NCBI GenBank assembly: GCA_013178375.1
Contig: JABLXQ010000038.1
Coordinates: 1-64,000, forward strand
Direction of reading: 5' to 3'
Origin: Gammaproteobacteria bacterium
GTDB lineage: Bacteria > Pseudomonadota > Gammaproteobacteria > Pseudomonadales > Ketobacteraceae
Length of the DNA stretch: 64,000 nt
Position 1 is the first letter of the stretch. Every line of letters starts with the position of its first letter. The position numbers and the translations under genes are program-made. Positions 1 through 8,665 of this stretch are shown here, one piece after another. Below the pieces are notes generated by a model. That model saw only the letters and a list, made by a program, of their open reading frames with translations. It did no database searches and was not told the DNA's origin.

Positions 1-1371
1 CCACTCCGGCAGGCCGCCGGTAAGGATCTGGTGGAAGATGACGCCGGCGGCATAGACGTCACCGAGGATGCTGCTGGGGTTGTCGTCCGCCACGTACCAG
101 TTCTGGTCCAGCATGCTTTCATAGTGGGGTTCAAAGCCGAAATCCATGACTTTGACGGTGTTGGTGTCGTCGAACAGGATGTTGTGCGGGCGCAGGTTGC
201 CGTGAATGATGCGGTTGTTGTGGGCGAAGATCATGGCTTCGCAGATCTGGTCGGCGATGGGCAGGAACTCCACCACTTTCATCGGTTGCGCCATGCGATT
301 CTGCAGGCTGCCGCCGGACAGGTAATCCATTACGGTGATGAAGATGCGGTCGTTGCGGCTGACACCGCGCACATTGGCGATGTTGCGGTGCTTCAGGCGC
401 GACAATAACTCGCCTTCGTTGAAACCCTTGGAGCTGTTGAAGCGCTTTTTCAGCACCATCAGCGTGCGGTCTTCGCGGTTTTCATACAGGCTGACGCTGC
501 CCCACTGGGTTTCGCGGATCACGTCCAGCAGGCGGAACTTGTCCTTGGCGTCCTTGAAGGTTTCCTTGGCGGCTTCTTTCTGTTCCTGTTTGAGGTGGGC
601 GCCCTTGAGGGCCACCAGTAGCAGGGATACCAGTTTGTCGGCGCTGGGGCGTTTGGTGGGGTCTTCCGCCAGACAGGCCATGGTGATTTTGTCCAGCGTG
701 GCTGGCACTTTGGGATTGTACTGGGACGGGGGCGGGAAACCCGGCTTGGGTAGTTTGCCGCACAGCATCAGGTACATGATGACGCCGAGGGAATAGATGT
801 CGCTGGCGGAGCTGGTGTGGGCGGCGCCCAGGTGTTGCTCCGGCGCCATGTAGGCGGGGGTGCCCACGGTCATACCTTCTTCGTTGACCTTGGACAGGCC
901 GGTATCCTCGGTAATGCGGGCGATGCCGAAGTCCACCACGCGGGCGTTGCCTTCGCGGTCCAGCAGGATGTTGCCGGGCTTGATGTCGCGGTGGACGATG
1001 TTGTTGCGGTGGGCATAACCGAGTGCTTTGGCTACCTGCATGATGACGCGCAGCTTGCGGCGGTCCGACAGGCTGCCGGTTTTGAGGGCGTCCTTGAGCG
1101 TGATGCCTTCCACGTAGTCCATGACGAAGTAGGGCATGTCATCGCGGGTGAGACCCTTGTCGATGACGCGGATGATATGGGGATGATCCAGGCGTGCGAC
1201 GATCTTCGATTCCCACTCGAACAGTTCGCGGGCTTCCGGCGTGTTCGCCAGCGCGCCTTTCATTACTTTGATGGCAACCGGGCGGCTGAGGGAGGTTTGG
1301 GTGCCCTTGAAGAGCACGGCCATTCCACCCTCGGCGATTTTTTCCAGTTGCGAGAAACCGTCCAATTCCAT
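1..1371 (-). CDS. Serine/threonine kinase fused to a pseudokinase (3' end outside window)
   Basis: Reading leftward from an ATG at 1371, one frame stays open for 457 codons to the window edge. Residues about 8-255 form a complete Hanks-type kinase: VAIK lysine K35, HRD aspartate D129, DFG at 147-149 and an APE motif near 177. After a charged linker (about 256-278) a second kinase fold starts. It keeps a lysine near 308 and DFG at 410-412, but the catalytic loop reads HGN at 390-392, so the catalytic Asp is Asn, and no APE motif is seen. I call the second half a pseudokinase, likely regulatory or scaffolding. An in-frame TAG lies upstream of the chosen start; no strong Shine-Dalgarno is visible. 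Substrates are unknown, and any C-terminal domain lies beyond the window. Confidence 0.88.
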   Translation of the reverse strand, partial: MELDGFSQLEKIAEGGMAVLFKGTQTSLSRPVAIKVMKGALANTPEARELFEWESKIVARLDHPHIIRVIDKGLTRDDMPYFVMDYVEGITLKDALKTGSLSDRRKLRVIMQVAKALGYAHRNNIVHRDIKPGNILLDREGNARVVDFGIARITEDTGLSKVNEEGMTVGTPAYMAPEQHLGAAHTSSASDIYSLGVIMYLMLCGKLPKPGFPPPSQYNPKVPATLDKITMACLAEDPTKRPSADKLVSLLLVALKGAHLKQEQKEAAKETFKDAKDKFRLLDVIRETQWGSVSLYENREDRTLMVLKKRFNSSKGFNEGELLSRLKHRNIANVRGVSRNDRIFITVMDYLSGGSLQNRMAQPMKVVEFLPIADQICEAMIFAHNNRIIHGNLRPHNILFDDTNTVKVMDFGFEPHYESMLDQNWYVADDNPSSILGDVYAAGVIFHQILTGGLPEW

Positions 1372-1495
1372 TGCGGCGTCGATAATCGTTTGAAAAACAT
1401 GGACTAACCCTAAGGGTAGCCGCTATTTCCCGGGTTGGCGGTCTTTTTTCGGTATGGTGAAAGCCGGTTCAGCGCCGGACCTTGGTGCCGGACCG

Positions 1496-2497
1496 TCAGC
1501 GCCAGGGTGCGCTGTGGCGGATCACCAGTTGTGTCAGCAGGTCGATGTGGTCGGGGCGGTCGTTGAGGCAGGGAATGTAGCGGTAGTCCTTGCCACCGGC
1601 CTCCAGGAACAGGGCGCGGTTCTGCACGGCGATTTCCTCCAGGGTTTCCAGGCAGTCGGCTGCGAAGGCGGGGGACACCACGTCGACCCGGTTGATGTCG
1701 TCGCGGGCGCCCCATTCCTTGAGCAGGAAATCGGTGTAGGGTTTGACCCATTCCTCGCGGCCGAAGCGGGACTGGAAGCTTTCCGACCATTGATCGTCGG
1801 CGAGGCCGAGCCGATCGGCCACGGCTTTGGCGGTGGCGCGGCACAGGCTGGGGTAGGGGTCGCCCTGGTCTTCGTAGCGTTGGGGGATGCCGTGGAAGCT
1901 GAGCAGCAGGCGGTCGGGGCGATCGTGATCCTGCCAGTATTCGGCGACGCTGGCGGCGAGGGCATCCAGGTAGGCGGGTTCTTCCCAGTAGTCGCGGATG
2001 AAGTGCAGCTCCGGCAAATCGGGGCAGGGTTGCAGGGCGCGGGCAAGACCGTCGAACACGGCGGCGGTGGAGGCGGCGGAATACTGCGGGAACAGAGGCA
2101 ACACCAGGATGCGGCGGACGCCCTGGGCGGCCAGTGCGCGTCCTGCCTGCTTCAGGCTGGGTTCGCCGTAGGTCATGGCCAGTTCCACCGGAATCGCTTG
2201 CCCCAGTTCCTGTTGCAGGGCAGTGCGCAGGGCTTTCTCCTGCTTGCGGCTGATGGCCAGCAGGGGCGAGCCGTCCTCGGTCCAGATACTTTTATACAGG
2301 TGGGCGACTCTGCGCGGCCGTATCCGCAGGATGACGCCGTGCAGGACCAGCCACCACAGCAGGCGCGGAACCTGGATCACGCGCTTGTCCCAGAGGAACT
2401 CCGCCAGGTATTCCCGCACGCTGGCGGCATCGGGCTTTTTCGGGGTGCCCAGGTTGACCAGCATGACGCCGAAAGGTGGCTTGGGGGTGTCGCTCAC
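1496..2497 (-). CDS. hemH: Ferrochelatase
   Basis: This 333-residue protein inserts ferrous iron into protoporphyrin IX, the last step of protoheme synthesis, in the cytoplasm or at the inner membrane face. The N-terminal VMLVNLGTP motif, the SFHG motif with the catalytic His at 202, and the SPAFAADCLETLEEI segment near 274-288 are family hallmarks. Length matches bacterial HemH, and no C-terminal cysteine cluster for a 2Fe-2S centre is present. The start is GTG at 2497, with GGAG about nine bases upstream. It is transcribed divergently from the lipoprotein hydrolase gene; the 152 bp between them must hold both promoters, but I see no confident boxes. Confidence 0.96.
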   Translation of the reverse strand: MSDTPKPPFGVMLVNLGTPKKPDAASVREYLAEFLWDKRVIQVPRLLWWLVLHGVILRIRPRRVAHLYKSIWTEDGSPLLAISRKQEKALRTALQQELGQAIPVELAMTYGEPSLKQAGRALAAQGVRRILVLPLFPQYSAASTAAVFDGLARALQPCPDLPELHFIRDYWEEPAYLDALAASVAEYWQDHDRPDRLLLSFHGIPQRYEDQGDPYPSLCRATAKAVADRLGLADDQWSESFQSRFGREEWVKPYTDFLLKEWGARDDINRVDVVSPAFAADCLETLEEIAVQNRALFLEAGGKDYRYIPCLNDRPDHIDLLTQLVIRHSAPWR

Positions 2498-2649
2498 GAG
2501 GTTGTCTCCAGAGGCGGGTCTTGGGTGGGAGTGACCATTCTACGAATTTCGGCGCGGCTTGCGAACGGTTGCTGCTTTGATTGCTTGGCGGGATGGGGCT
2601 GGTCGGGCAAGAATGGGGCAATCACAAAAACAAAATTGGGGTGATGGGC

Positions 2650-3633
2650 ATGATCATGTTCGGAAACGGTCGGGCCAGGTGGAGCTGGTGTTTGGGCGTG
2701 CTGCTGGCAGCGTTGCTGTTGCAGGGCTGTGGTGGTGCAAAGGCAGTGCGTTATGGCGAGCATCCGCGCCAGGTGGCGGATCTGTATCTGCCGAAAGGTA
2801 TTTCGGCGCCGGTGCCGGCCGTGGTGTATTTCCACGGCGGCGGTTTCAGGGCGGGCGACAAGGCGCTGGACGATCTGACCCGACAGCTGAAAACCGATTT
2901 CAACAGCCGGGGCATTGCGTTCATATCGGCGAATTACCGTTACGCAACTGACGGCCTGACCTTGCGGGATTCCATGCAGGATGGCCTTGCCCTGATCACG
3001 TATCTGCAACAGCACGCGGATACGTTCACGCTGGATGCCCAGAGGATGGCCCTGATGGGCGGCTCTGCCGGCGGTGGCATCGCGCAGTTTGTGGCGTTGC
3101 AGACCAATGGACTGGACGAATCCTTGCCCCGGGTGAAGGGTGTGGCGTTGCTGAATGCGCAGAGTACCTATAACCCCGTGCACTGGAATCTGATTGGCTA
3201 CCAGCTCTGTTCGGAACCGGACTTCGACGCGTTCACCGGTGCCCTCGGGGATACGCTGGATGATCTGAGCGCCGGCCTGTTGTACAGCGATGCGGAGGCC
3301 GGAGTTGCGTTGCTGGACGCGGTGTCGGGTGTGACGTTGATCGACGCGCAGGATCCGCCGGTGGCATTTTTCTACTGGACTACCGAGCTGCGTCCCTACA
3401 GCCTGACGGAAATCAGCAACGGTTTGCCGGGCTATGATCATGTGATTCATCACCCCATGCTGGGTGAGGCATTCCAGCTGATTGCGCAGGATCGCGGCCA
3501 TGTCACCGAGGTGCATCTGGTAAACGATTATGCCGGCTTGTCCCGCAGCGAGCCGCTGACAGCTGCGCCGGAGGCGTTCGGGCTGATGTATCAGGATCTG
3601 CTGCGCTTCACGCTGGAAACCTTGTTGAACTGA
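2650..3633 (+). CDS. Lipoprotein alpha/beta hydrolase (carboxylesterase/lipase-like)
   Basis: The predicted product has 327 residues. A hydrophobic N-terminal segment ends in the lipobox LLQG-C27, so the protein is probably a lipid-anchored envelope protein. The oxyanion-hole motif HGGGF (62-66) and the nucleophile elbow GGSAGG (Ser139) place it in the alpha/beta-hydrolase 3 / hormone-sensitive lipase group. The catalytic Asp and His cannot be assigned securely. The ATG at 2650 was chosen because it puts a short basic stretch before the signal peptide; upstream in-frame TTG, GTG and ATG starts and ATG 2656 are alternatives. The substrate is unknown, and the neighbours (hemH, bcp) do not suggest a pathway. 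Confidence 0.82.
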   Translation: MIMFGNGRARWSWCLGVLLAALLLQGCGGAKAVRYGEHPRQVADLYLPKGISAPVPAVVYFHGGGFRAGDKALDDLTRQLKTDFNSRGIAFISANYRYATDGLTLRDSMQDGLALITYLQQHADTFTLDAQRMALMGGSAGGGIAQFVALQTNGLDESLPRVKGVALLNAQSTYNPVHWNLIGYQLCSEPDFDAFTGALGDTLDDLSAGLLYSDAEAGVALLDAVSGVTLIDAQDPPVAFFYWTTELRPYSLTEISNGLPGYDHVIHHPMLGEAFQLIAQDRGHVTEVHLVNDYAGLSRSEPLTAAPEAFGLMYQDLLRFTLETLLN

Positions 3634-3685
3634 GCCCGCCGTTGACGGCATGATGGGGCGGAATTTTTCTGTCAGGAGTCTGGTT

Positions 3686-4159
3686 ATGAGTTTTCCCAAG
3701 ATCGGTAGTCTCGCCCCCGCCTGGACGTTGCTGAACCAGCGTGGTGAAAAAGTCAGCCTGAAGGATTTTCGCGGTGAGAAGAATGTCGTGTTCTATTTTT
3801 ACCCGAAAGCGCTGACGCCGGGCTGCACCACGCAGGCGTGCGGTCTGCGTGATGTGAAAAAGCAGCTGGAAAAACTGGATGCGGTGGCGCTGGGTGTGAG
3901 CCCGGACCCGGTGAAAAAGCTGCAGAATTTTATCGAGAAGAAGGATCTGAATTTCGATCTGTTGTCGGACGAGGATCATGCGATTGCGGAAAAATACGGC
4001 GTGTGGGGGCTGAAGAAATTCATGGGGCGGGAATTCATGGGGATTCTGCGCACCACGTTCATTATCGGCAAGGACGGCAAGCTTAAGCATGTGATGGACA
4101 AGGTGAATACCAAGACCCATCACGATGATGTGCTGGGGATTTTGAAAACGCTGGAGTGA
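3686..4159 (+). CDS. bcp: Thiol peroxidase of the Bcp/PrxQ type
   Basis: A 157-residue cytoplasmic peroxiredoxin that reduces hydrogen peroxide and organic peroxides with thioredoxin as reductant. The motif TPGCTTQAC places the peroxidatic Cys at 47 and a candidate resolving Cys at 52, the C-x4-C spacing of E. coli Bcp (atypical 2-Cys class). Phe/Tyr-rich FYFYPK precedes the motif, as expected. The start ATG at 3686 follows CAGGAG at 3672-3677; the upstream ATGs in the same frame (from 3650) lack a ribosome site. It lies 52 bp after the hydrolase gene and 54 bp before glpG, so co-transcription is possible. Confidence 0.94.
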   Translation: MSFPKIGSLAPAWTLLNQRGEKVSLKDFRGEKNVVFYFYPKALTPGCTTQACGLRDVKKQLEKLDAVALGVSPDPVKKLQNFIEKKDLNFDLLSDEDHAIAEKYGVWGLKKFMGREFMGILRTTFIIGKDGKLKHVMDKVNTKTHHDDVLGILKTLE

Positions 4160-4213
4160 GTCCGATCAAATTCACGCCGGTGTCCTCACTCCAATCCACC
4201 CCAAGCGGTATTC

Positions 4214-5071
4214 ATGATTCTGTTGACCCACATCGAGCATCCCCGCTACGCACAAGCGCTAGCGGATTACCTGCAAACCAGGGGCATCCAGGTGCAGTTG
4301 CAGGTTGAGCCCCATTCGGTGGCGGTCTATCTGGCGGACGAAACGCGGATGGATGAAGCTCGCCAGGAGCTGGTGCGGTTTCTGGGGGATAAGGATCACG
4401 GGCGTTATCGGCTGGCGTCGTGGATCGTGGAAGAGTCGATCGCCGACGAGCAACAGCTGGCGCCTTATTACGCAGGCCGGCCGATCCGGCAGGTGTTGAA
4501 GGAAACCGGATCTGTGACGCGCTGGGTGTTCGCCATCTGCTTGCTGGTGTTCATTGTCACGGGCCAGGGCTCCATCCCGAGCGTGCGCGCTCCCCTGATG
4601 TTTTTTCCCGACGTGCTGGCAATGGGTGACTGGCAACAGGCCTGGCGCTGGATCACGCCGGTGTTTGTCCATTTCGGGGTTTGGCATTTTGTCTTCAATA
4701 TGCTGTCTTGGTGGATCTTCGCTGGGCTGCTGGAGCGGATGCAGTCCTCGCTGCGCTTGCTGGCGCTGTTTCTGGTTTGTGCCGTTGTCAGTAACTGGAC
4801 GGAATTCCTCTGGAGCCGTGATAATTTCGGCGGGCTGTCGGGAGTCGTCTACGGGTTGGTGGGATATCTGTGGTTTTACGGGCGTTTCCGGCCCGAATCA
4901 CAATTGCAGCTGCCGCCTGCCATGGTGGGCTTCATGCTGGTGGCGCTGACCGTTGGCTTTACCGATTTTATGCCGATTGCCAACATGGCGCATTTGAGCG
5001 GGTTACTGACAGGTTGTGTAGTGGGGCTGGCGTGCGCGAAGCTGGATATTGCCGATCAGCGCGGCGGCTGA
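4214..5071 (+). CDS. glpG: Rhomboid intramembrane serine protease GlpG
   Basis: The 285-residue inner-membrane protease cleaves transmembrane segments. The N-terminal soluble domain (about 1-95) is the GlpG cytoplasmic domain. The membrane part has several helices from about residue 103. The catalytic dyad is visible: GLSG with Ser209 and AHLSG with His260, equivalent to Ser201 and His254 of E. coli GlpG. The WHFVFNMLSWW region with H158 and N162 matches the conserved HxxxN loop/TM2 motif. A 12-bp perfect hairpin covers the stop codon. It is convergent with nosL, 21 bp away. Confidence 0.95.
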   Translation: MILLTHIEHPRYAQALADYLQTRGIQVQLQVEPHSVAVYLADETRMDEARQELVRFLGDKDHGRYRLASWIVEESIADEQQLAPYYAGRPIRQVLKETGSVTRWVFAICLLVFIVTGQGSIPSVRAPLMFFPDVLAMGDWQQAWRWITPVFVHFGVWHFVFNMLSWWIFAGLLERMQSSLRLLALFLVCAVVSNWTEFLWSRDNFGGLSGVVYGLVGYLWFYGRFRPESQLQLPPAMVGFMLVALTVGFTDFMPIANMAHLSGLLTGCVVGLACAKLDIADQRGG

Positions 5072-5083
5072 CGCGCTGATCGG
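5052..5083. terminator. 12-bp perfect hairpin over the glpG stop, between convergent genes
   Basis: CCGATCAGCGCG at 5052-5063 is exactly complementary to CGCGCTGATCGG at 5072-5083, with an 8-nt loop that contains the glpG TGA. Its place between the 3' ends of glpG and nosL suggests a bidirectional transcript end or RNA-stabilising structure. Neither side has a T-tract, so it is not a classic intrinsic terminator. Confidence 0.55.
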
Positions 5084-5092
5084 GTGAAAGCG

Positions 5093-5608
5093 TTACATTT
5101 TCATGTCGTGCAGGGCACCGCCATCCAGCGCCACCATCTGCGGCGTGATTTCCGCGAAACGGTAAACCTTGCCGCCGTGTTCGGTAACGAATTTTGTTGC
5201 GGCACTTTCCTGGGCGAAACTCGCAAACGTTGGCCCCATGGAACCGTGCAATTTACTACCTACCACATAGAATGCGGTTTTCGCATCGATCCAGGCGCCT
5301 TGCGGTTCGTTCCAGTCCGCCACGCCCATGTCCTGCACGTACAGTGCTTTCACGTTCCTCACCTGTTCCGGGTTCAGGTAAATGCTGAACATTTCCATGG
5401 TGTCGCAGAAGAAATCCGGGCCGCTTTGCCCAGCGAAATGGATTTGTGCTTTGGGGCCAGGGTAATCCGCCAGCAGCATGCCATCCAGCGCGCAGGCAGT
5501 GGCCTGGTCGATTTCGGCGGGGGTGAGGGGTGGGCCAGCTTCATCGCAGGCGGCGAGTGCCATGCTTGCAACAGCGGCGAGCAGAACGTTGTGCCGGTTT
5601 AACTTCAT
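5093..5608 (-). CDS. nosL: Nitrous oxide reductase copper chaperone lipoprotein NosL
   Basis: A 171-residue lipoprotein; the signal segment ends in LAAC, a lipobox. NosL binds Cu(I) and delivers copper to apo-NosZ in the periplasm. The body carries NosL-family features: an MxxFSIY-like segment, the MGVADWNEPQ stretch, the AFYVVGSKLHGSMGP segment, and Met/Cys residues usable for copper. The ATG at 5608 follows GGAGG at correct spacing and overlaps the nosY stop (ATGA), indicating translational coupling as the last gene of the operon. Upstream in-frame starts inside nosY are rejected. Confidence 0.93.
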   Translation of the reverse strand: MKLNRHNVLLAAVASMALAACDEAGPPLTPAEIDQATACALDGMLLADYPGPKAQIHFAGQSGPDFFCDTMEMFSIYLNPEQVRNVKALYVQDMGVADWNEPQGAWIDAKTAFYVVGSKLHGSMGPTFASFAQESAATKFVTEHGGKVYRFAEITPQMVALDGGALHDMKM

Positions 5609-6420
5609 TTGTGGAACCTCCAGGTGGCCAGGCCCAGCGGCGCGATGATCCACACCAGCATCAGACCGCCAAGCAGCCAGGGCTTGGCCAGTGCCGGTGG
5701 AAATACCGTCGCCAGTCCGTACAGGTTGCGGACTTCATCCAGGCTGAAAATGTTGAGAACTCGAAAAACGTCGGCAGGGTTGAGCAGCAGCAGATAAGGA
5801 AAAATCACGCCGACAGCGCTGTCGCCGCTCAGTACCAGCGCGCCCAGCAACAGCAGATCGAACACCAGCACGAACAGGAACCACAGGGCGATGGCCAACC
5901 CCGAAGCACGGGTGCGATCGCTGGCGAATACCGACACCATCACCGCCAGGCTGAGAAACGCCAGCCCGAGCAACACTGAACTGAGCATGAAACCCAGATA
6001 ATGCAGCAGCGCCGACGGTGTGAGATGTGCCAGCAGCATCACCGCCACCAGACCAAATCCCAATACGGTGGACAGCGTGAGCGCAGTGGCCAGCCCCAGG
6101 TATTTGCCCAGCAACAATTCCACCCGCGTGATCGGCATGGACAGCAGCAGATCCAGCGAGCCGCGCTCCCGTTCCCCCACGATGGCGTCAAAACCCAGAA
6201 TCAATGCGATCAGCGGAATCAGATAAATCACCAGACTCACCAGACTGGCAATCACAAACTCGATGGAACGAAAGCCGACATCGCCCTGTTGCGCTCCACC
6301 AAAATAAGTAATGACCAGTGCAAACACCGTGAAGATCAGACTGACGGCCAGCACCCAGCGATTGCGGATGCGGTCGCGGAATTCCTTGGCGGCGATGGTG
6401 AGAATGGGTGCAAATTCCAT
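5605..6420 (-). CDS. nosY: ABC transporter permease NosY
   Basis: The protein has 271 residues and about six hydrophobic helices; it is the membrane subunit of the NosDFY complex needed to assemble the CuZ site of NosZ. The first residues match the ABC-2 permease pattern (AAKEFRDRIRNRW before helix 1), and the FDAIVGERERGSL cytoplasmic loop is typical of NosY. The ATG at 6420 has AAGGA about nine bases upstream. It starts 10 bp after the nosF stop and its own stop overlaps the nosL start. The longer frame back to 6480 would run into nosF and lacks a ribosome site. Confidence 0.95.
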   Translation of the reverse strand: MEFAPILTIAAKEFRDRIRNRWVLAVSLIFTVFALVITYFGGAQQGDVGFRSIEFVIASLVSLVIYLIPLIALILGFDAIVGERERGSLDLLLSMPITRVELLLGKYLGLATALTLSTVLGFGLVAVMLLAHLTPSALLHYLGFMLSSVLLGLAFLSLAVMVSVFASDRTRASGLAIALWFLFVLVFDLLLLGALVLSGDSAVGVIFPYLLLLNPADVFRVLNIFSLDEVRNLYGLATVFPPALAKPWLLGGLMLVWIIAPLGLATWRFHK

Positions 6421-6430
6421 GCAGCAGTCC

Positions 6431-7363
6431 TTAACCGGAGAATCCGAAAAATACATCTTCCAGCGACGCTTCCCGCACATGCAGATCCTGCACCTGTGGC
6501 CCGAGCGCGGTGACGGTGGTCAGCACCTGCATTTTCTGTTCGCGGGGGCAGTGTACGGTGATGCAGTCTGCACTGGTGCTAACGGTCAGGCCGGGAAGTT
6601 GCGCCAGTATTTTTTGCACGGAGTCCATTGCGCCGACAGCCGGTTTCACCGTGATGGTGAGCGGCAGACTCATCTGCTCGCGCAGTTGCTGCACGGTGCC
6701 GCTGGCCTGTAATTTGCCGGAGGCCAGAATGGCGAGACGATCCACCCGCTCCTGGATTTCCGCGAGAATGTGCGAGGTGAGAATGATGGTGACGCCCTGC
6801 TTTTTCAGATCATTGAGAATGGTGTAGAAGCCGCGGATGGCTTCCGGATCGAGCCCGTTGGTGGGTTCATCCAGGAACAGCAATTGCGGATTGCCCAGCA
6901 GTGCCTGCGCGAAACCCAGCCGCTGGCGCATGCCTTTGGAGTAACCGTTCACCCGGCGCTCGGCGGCGTGCTGCAAGCCCACCCGTCCCAGCGTGGCGGC
7001 GCAATGGTCCGGTGGCAATCCTTTCAGGCGGGCAAAAAACTGCAGGGTTTCCAGGCCGGTGAGGTTGTCGTACAGCACGATGTTTTCCGGCAGATAGCCG
7101 ATTTTGCGTCGCACATTGCGGAAGCCCTTGCCGGTGACGTTTTCACCTGCAATCTGAATACTGCCGGCGGTAACGGGAATCAGCCCCAGCATCATCTTGA
7201 ACAATGTGCTTTTGCCGGCGCCGTTGTGGCCGATCAGCCCGAACAGTTCGCCGCGTCGGCAGTCCAGAGTGACGCCATCGACGGCATGCACGCTGCCGTA
7301 ATGTTTGGTGACGCCGTGCACTGCAATCACGGTGTCAGCGGGAACCGGGGTAATGCTTGCCAA
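6431..7363 (-). CDS. nosF: ABC transporter ATPase NosF
   Basis: A 310-residue cytoplasmic ATPase that powers NosDFY. Walker A reads GHNGAGKST, the signature motif is YSKGMRQ, and Walker B with catalytic Glu is LLFLDEP, followed by the D-loop NGLD and a switch His in TSH. The chosen start is TTG at 7363, with GGAGAG eight bases upstream, which makes the gene overlap nosD by 29 bp. A GTG at 7330 would give a protein closer in N-terminus to known NosF but has no ribosome site. The start is therefore uncertain; the function is not. Confidence 0.94.
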   Translation of the reverse strand: MASITPVPADTVIAVHGVTKHYGSVHAVDGVTLDCRRGELFGLIGHNGAGKSTLFKMMLGLIPVTAGSIQIAGENVTGKGFRNVRRKIGYLPENIVLYDNLTGLETLQFFARLKGLPPDHCAATLGRVGLQHAAERRVNGYSKGMRQRLGFAQALLGNPQLLFLDEPTNGLDPEAIRGFYTILNDLKKQGVTIILTSHILAEIQERVDRLAILASGKLQASGTVQQLREQMSLPLTITVKPAVGAMDSVQKILAQLPGLTVSTSADCITVHCPREQKMQVLTTVTALGPQVQDLHVREASLEDVFFGFSG

Positions 7364-8660
7364 GCCAGTCTCTCCAGTCAGGGTGGGAAGGGCGCATGTG
7401 GGGATTCGGGTCGATCACGCTGGGCGCGCGCAGCACCGGAAATTGCTGGCCCACCAGCCGCAACGATTGTACCGCAGGGCTCGCCAGCAGCAGTTTCATC
7501 ATGGGATGTTTCCAGGTCAGGCGGTCGACGATGTCGTTCGCTTCGTATTGAATGTCGCCGAGATTGTCGCCGTTGCGGTCCCAGCCCAGGTAGTTGCTCC
7601 AGTGATTGCCGCGTTCCGTGCCCCAGGGCTCATCTTTGGCGCCGACGTAGCGCACCGGTTCGCGGTTGGAGATGAAATCGTTGCCTTCCACCTTGTTGTT
7701 CTTGGAGCCGGCCCACAGGTGTACGCCGACCACATTGTCCACCACCAGGTTGTCCTGCAGCGTGTTGTATTCGGCATCATAAATGAAAAAGCCGCGCGCG
7801 TTGCCGGCGACGATATTGTTTTCCACCCGTGCGTTCTGGATCGTGCGCAACATGATGCCATGATCGGAGTTGGCCCAGGCGCGGTTGTTGCGCACCACCT
7901 GGTCGCGCACTTCCATCAGCGCGAGTCCGCCGCGATTCATCCAGCTGTCGTTGTTTTCCCACAGGTTGTAGTAGGAATTCATGTAGTGGGAACCGTAGCG
8001 GCTGTGATGCAGGCGATTGCCGCTGAAGACGGCGTGGTGCGACACGTCGACATAAATGGCGTCGCGCACGAAACTGATATCGTTGTTGGTGATGCGGGCC
8101 CGCTGCGAGTTGTACAGCTGGATGCCGTTGCCGCGCTGGGAAGAGCGATAGTCGCGCTTGCCGGTAATGAGGTTGTGGTCGATGACCACATCATCGGCGT
8201 TTTCGATCCAGATGCCGAACAGGTTATAGGTGAGATCGCAATTACGCACGGTGATCCGGTGCGCGCCCGGCTGAACATAAATACCGGCATTCTGATCGCG
8301 CAGGCTGCCGCCGGAATCGCGCACGATAAGCCCTTCAATTGTGACCTGCTGCGCTGTGATGCGCACAGTGTCACCCTGCAGCCCGCCGGACAGGGTGGGG
8401 CGGTTCAGGCCACGCAGGGTGAGCGGCTTTTCGATACGCAGGTTTTCGCGATAAAAGCCGCGTTGCAGTTCAATGACGTCACCATCTGCTGCCTGATTGA
8501 TGATGGGCTGAATGGATTCGCCAGGAGCGATCTGCCAGGTGGCGGCCTGAATGTTGCCGGCACTCCCCAGTACCAGCGCGAACACGATGCTCAGCACGTG
8601 CATGCTCAGCACCTGCGTTTTGCCAACCAGAGTCATGATCCAGTCGCGCCACCGCGTCAT
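7335..8660 (-). CDS. nosD: Periplasmic copper-site assembly protein NosD
   Basis: A 441-residue exported protein. The first about 42 residues form a signal peptide ending near NIQA-A. The rest is a run of parallel beta-helix repeats (NosD/pectin-lyase fold) rich in NN, GI and DN ladder positions. NosD, with NosF and NosY, helps insert copper and sulfide to form CuZ in NosZ. The ATG at 8660 lies 5 bp after the nosR stop, so translation is probably coupled; the open frame extends upstream through nosR, but those starts are not credible. The 3' end overlaps nosF. Confidence 0.93.
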   Translation of the reverse strand: MTRWRDWIMTLVGKTQVLSMHVLSIVFALVLGSAGNIQAATWQIAPGESIQPIINQAADGDVIELQRGFYRENLRIEKPLTLRGLNRPTLSGGLQGDTVRITAQQVTIEGLIVRDSGGSLRDQNAGIYVQPGAHRITVRNCDLTYNLFGIWIENADDVVIDHNLITGKRDYRSSQRGNGIQLYNSQRARITNNDISFVRDAIYVDVSHHAVFSGNRLHHSRYGSHYMNSYYNLWENNDSWMNRGGLALMEVRDQVVRNNRAWANSDHGIMLRTIQNARVENNIVAGNARGFFIYDAEYNTLQDNLVVDNVVGVHLWAGSKNNKVEGNDFISNREPVRYVGAKDEPWGTERGNHWSNYLGWDRNGDNLGDIQYEANDIVDRLTWKHPMMKLLLASPAVQSLRLVGQQFPVLRAPSVIDPNPHMRPSHPDWRDWLGKHYPGSR

Positions 8661-8665
8661 GTCAT

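Noticed and set aside
1410-1844. Minus-strand frame overlapping the ferrochelatase 3' end
   Set aside because: Arg/Pro-rich out-of-frame shadow of hemH.
2494-3699. Long minus-strand open frame opposite the hydrolase gene
   Set aside because: No family features; Arg/Gln/His-rich shadow of a lipoprotein gene with clear motifs.
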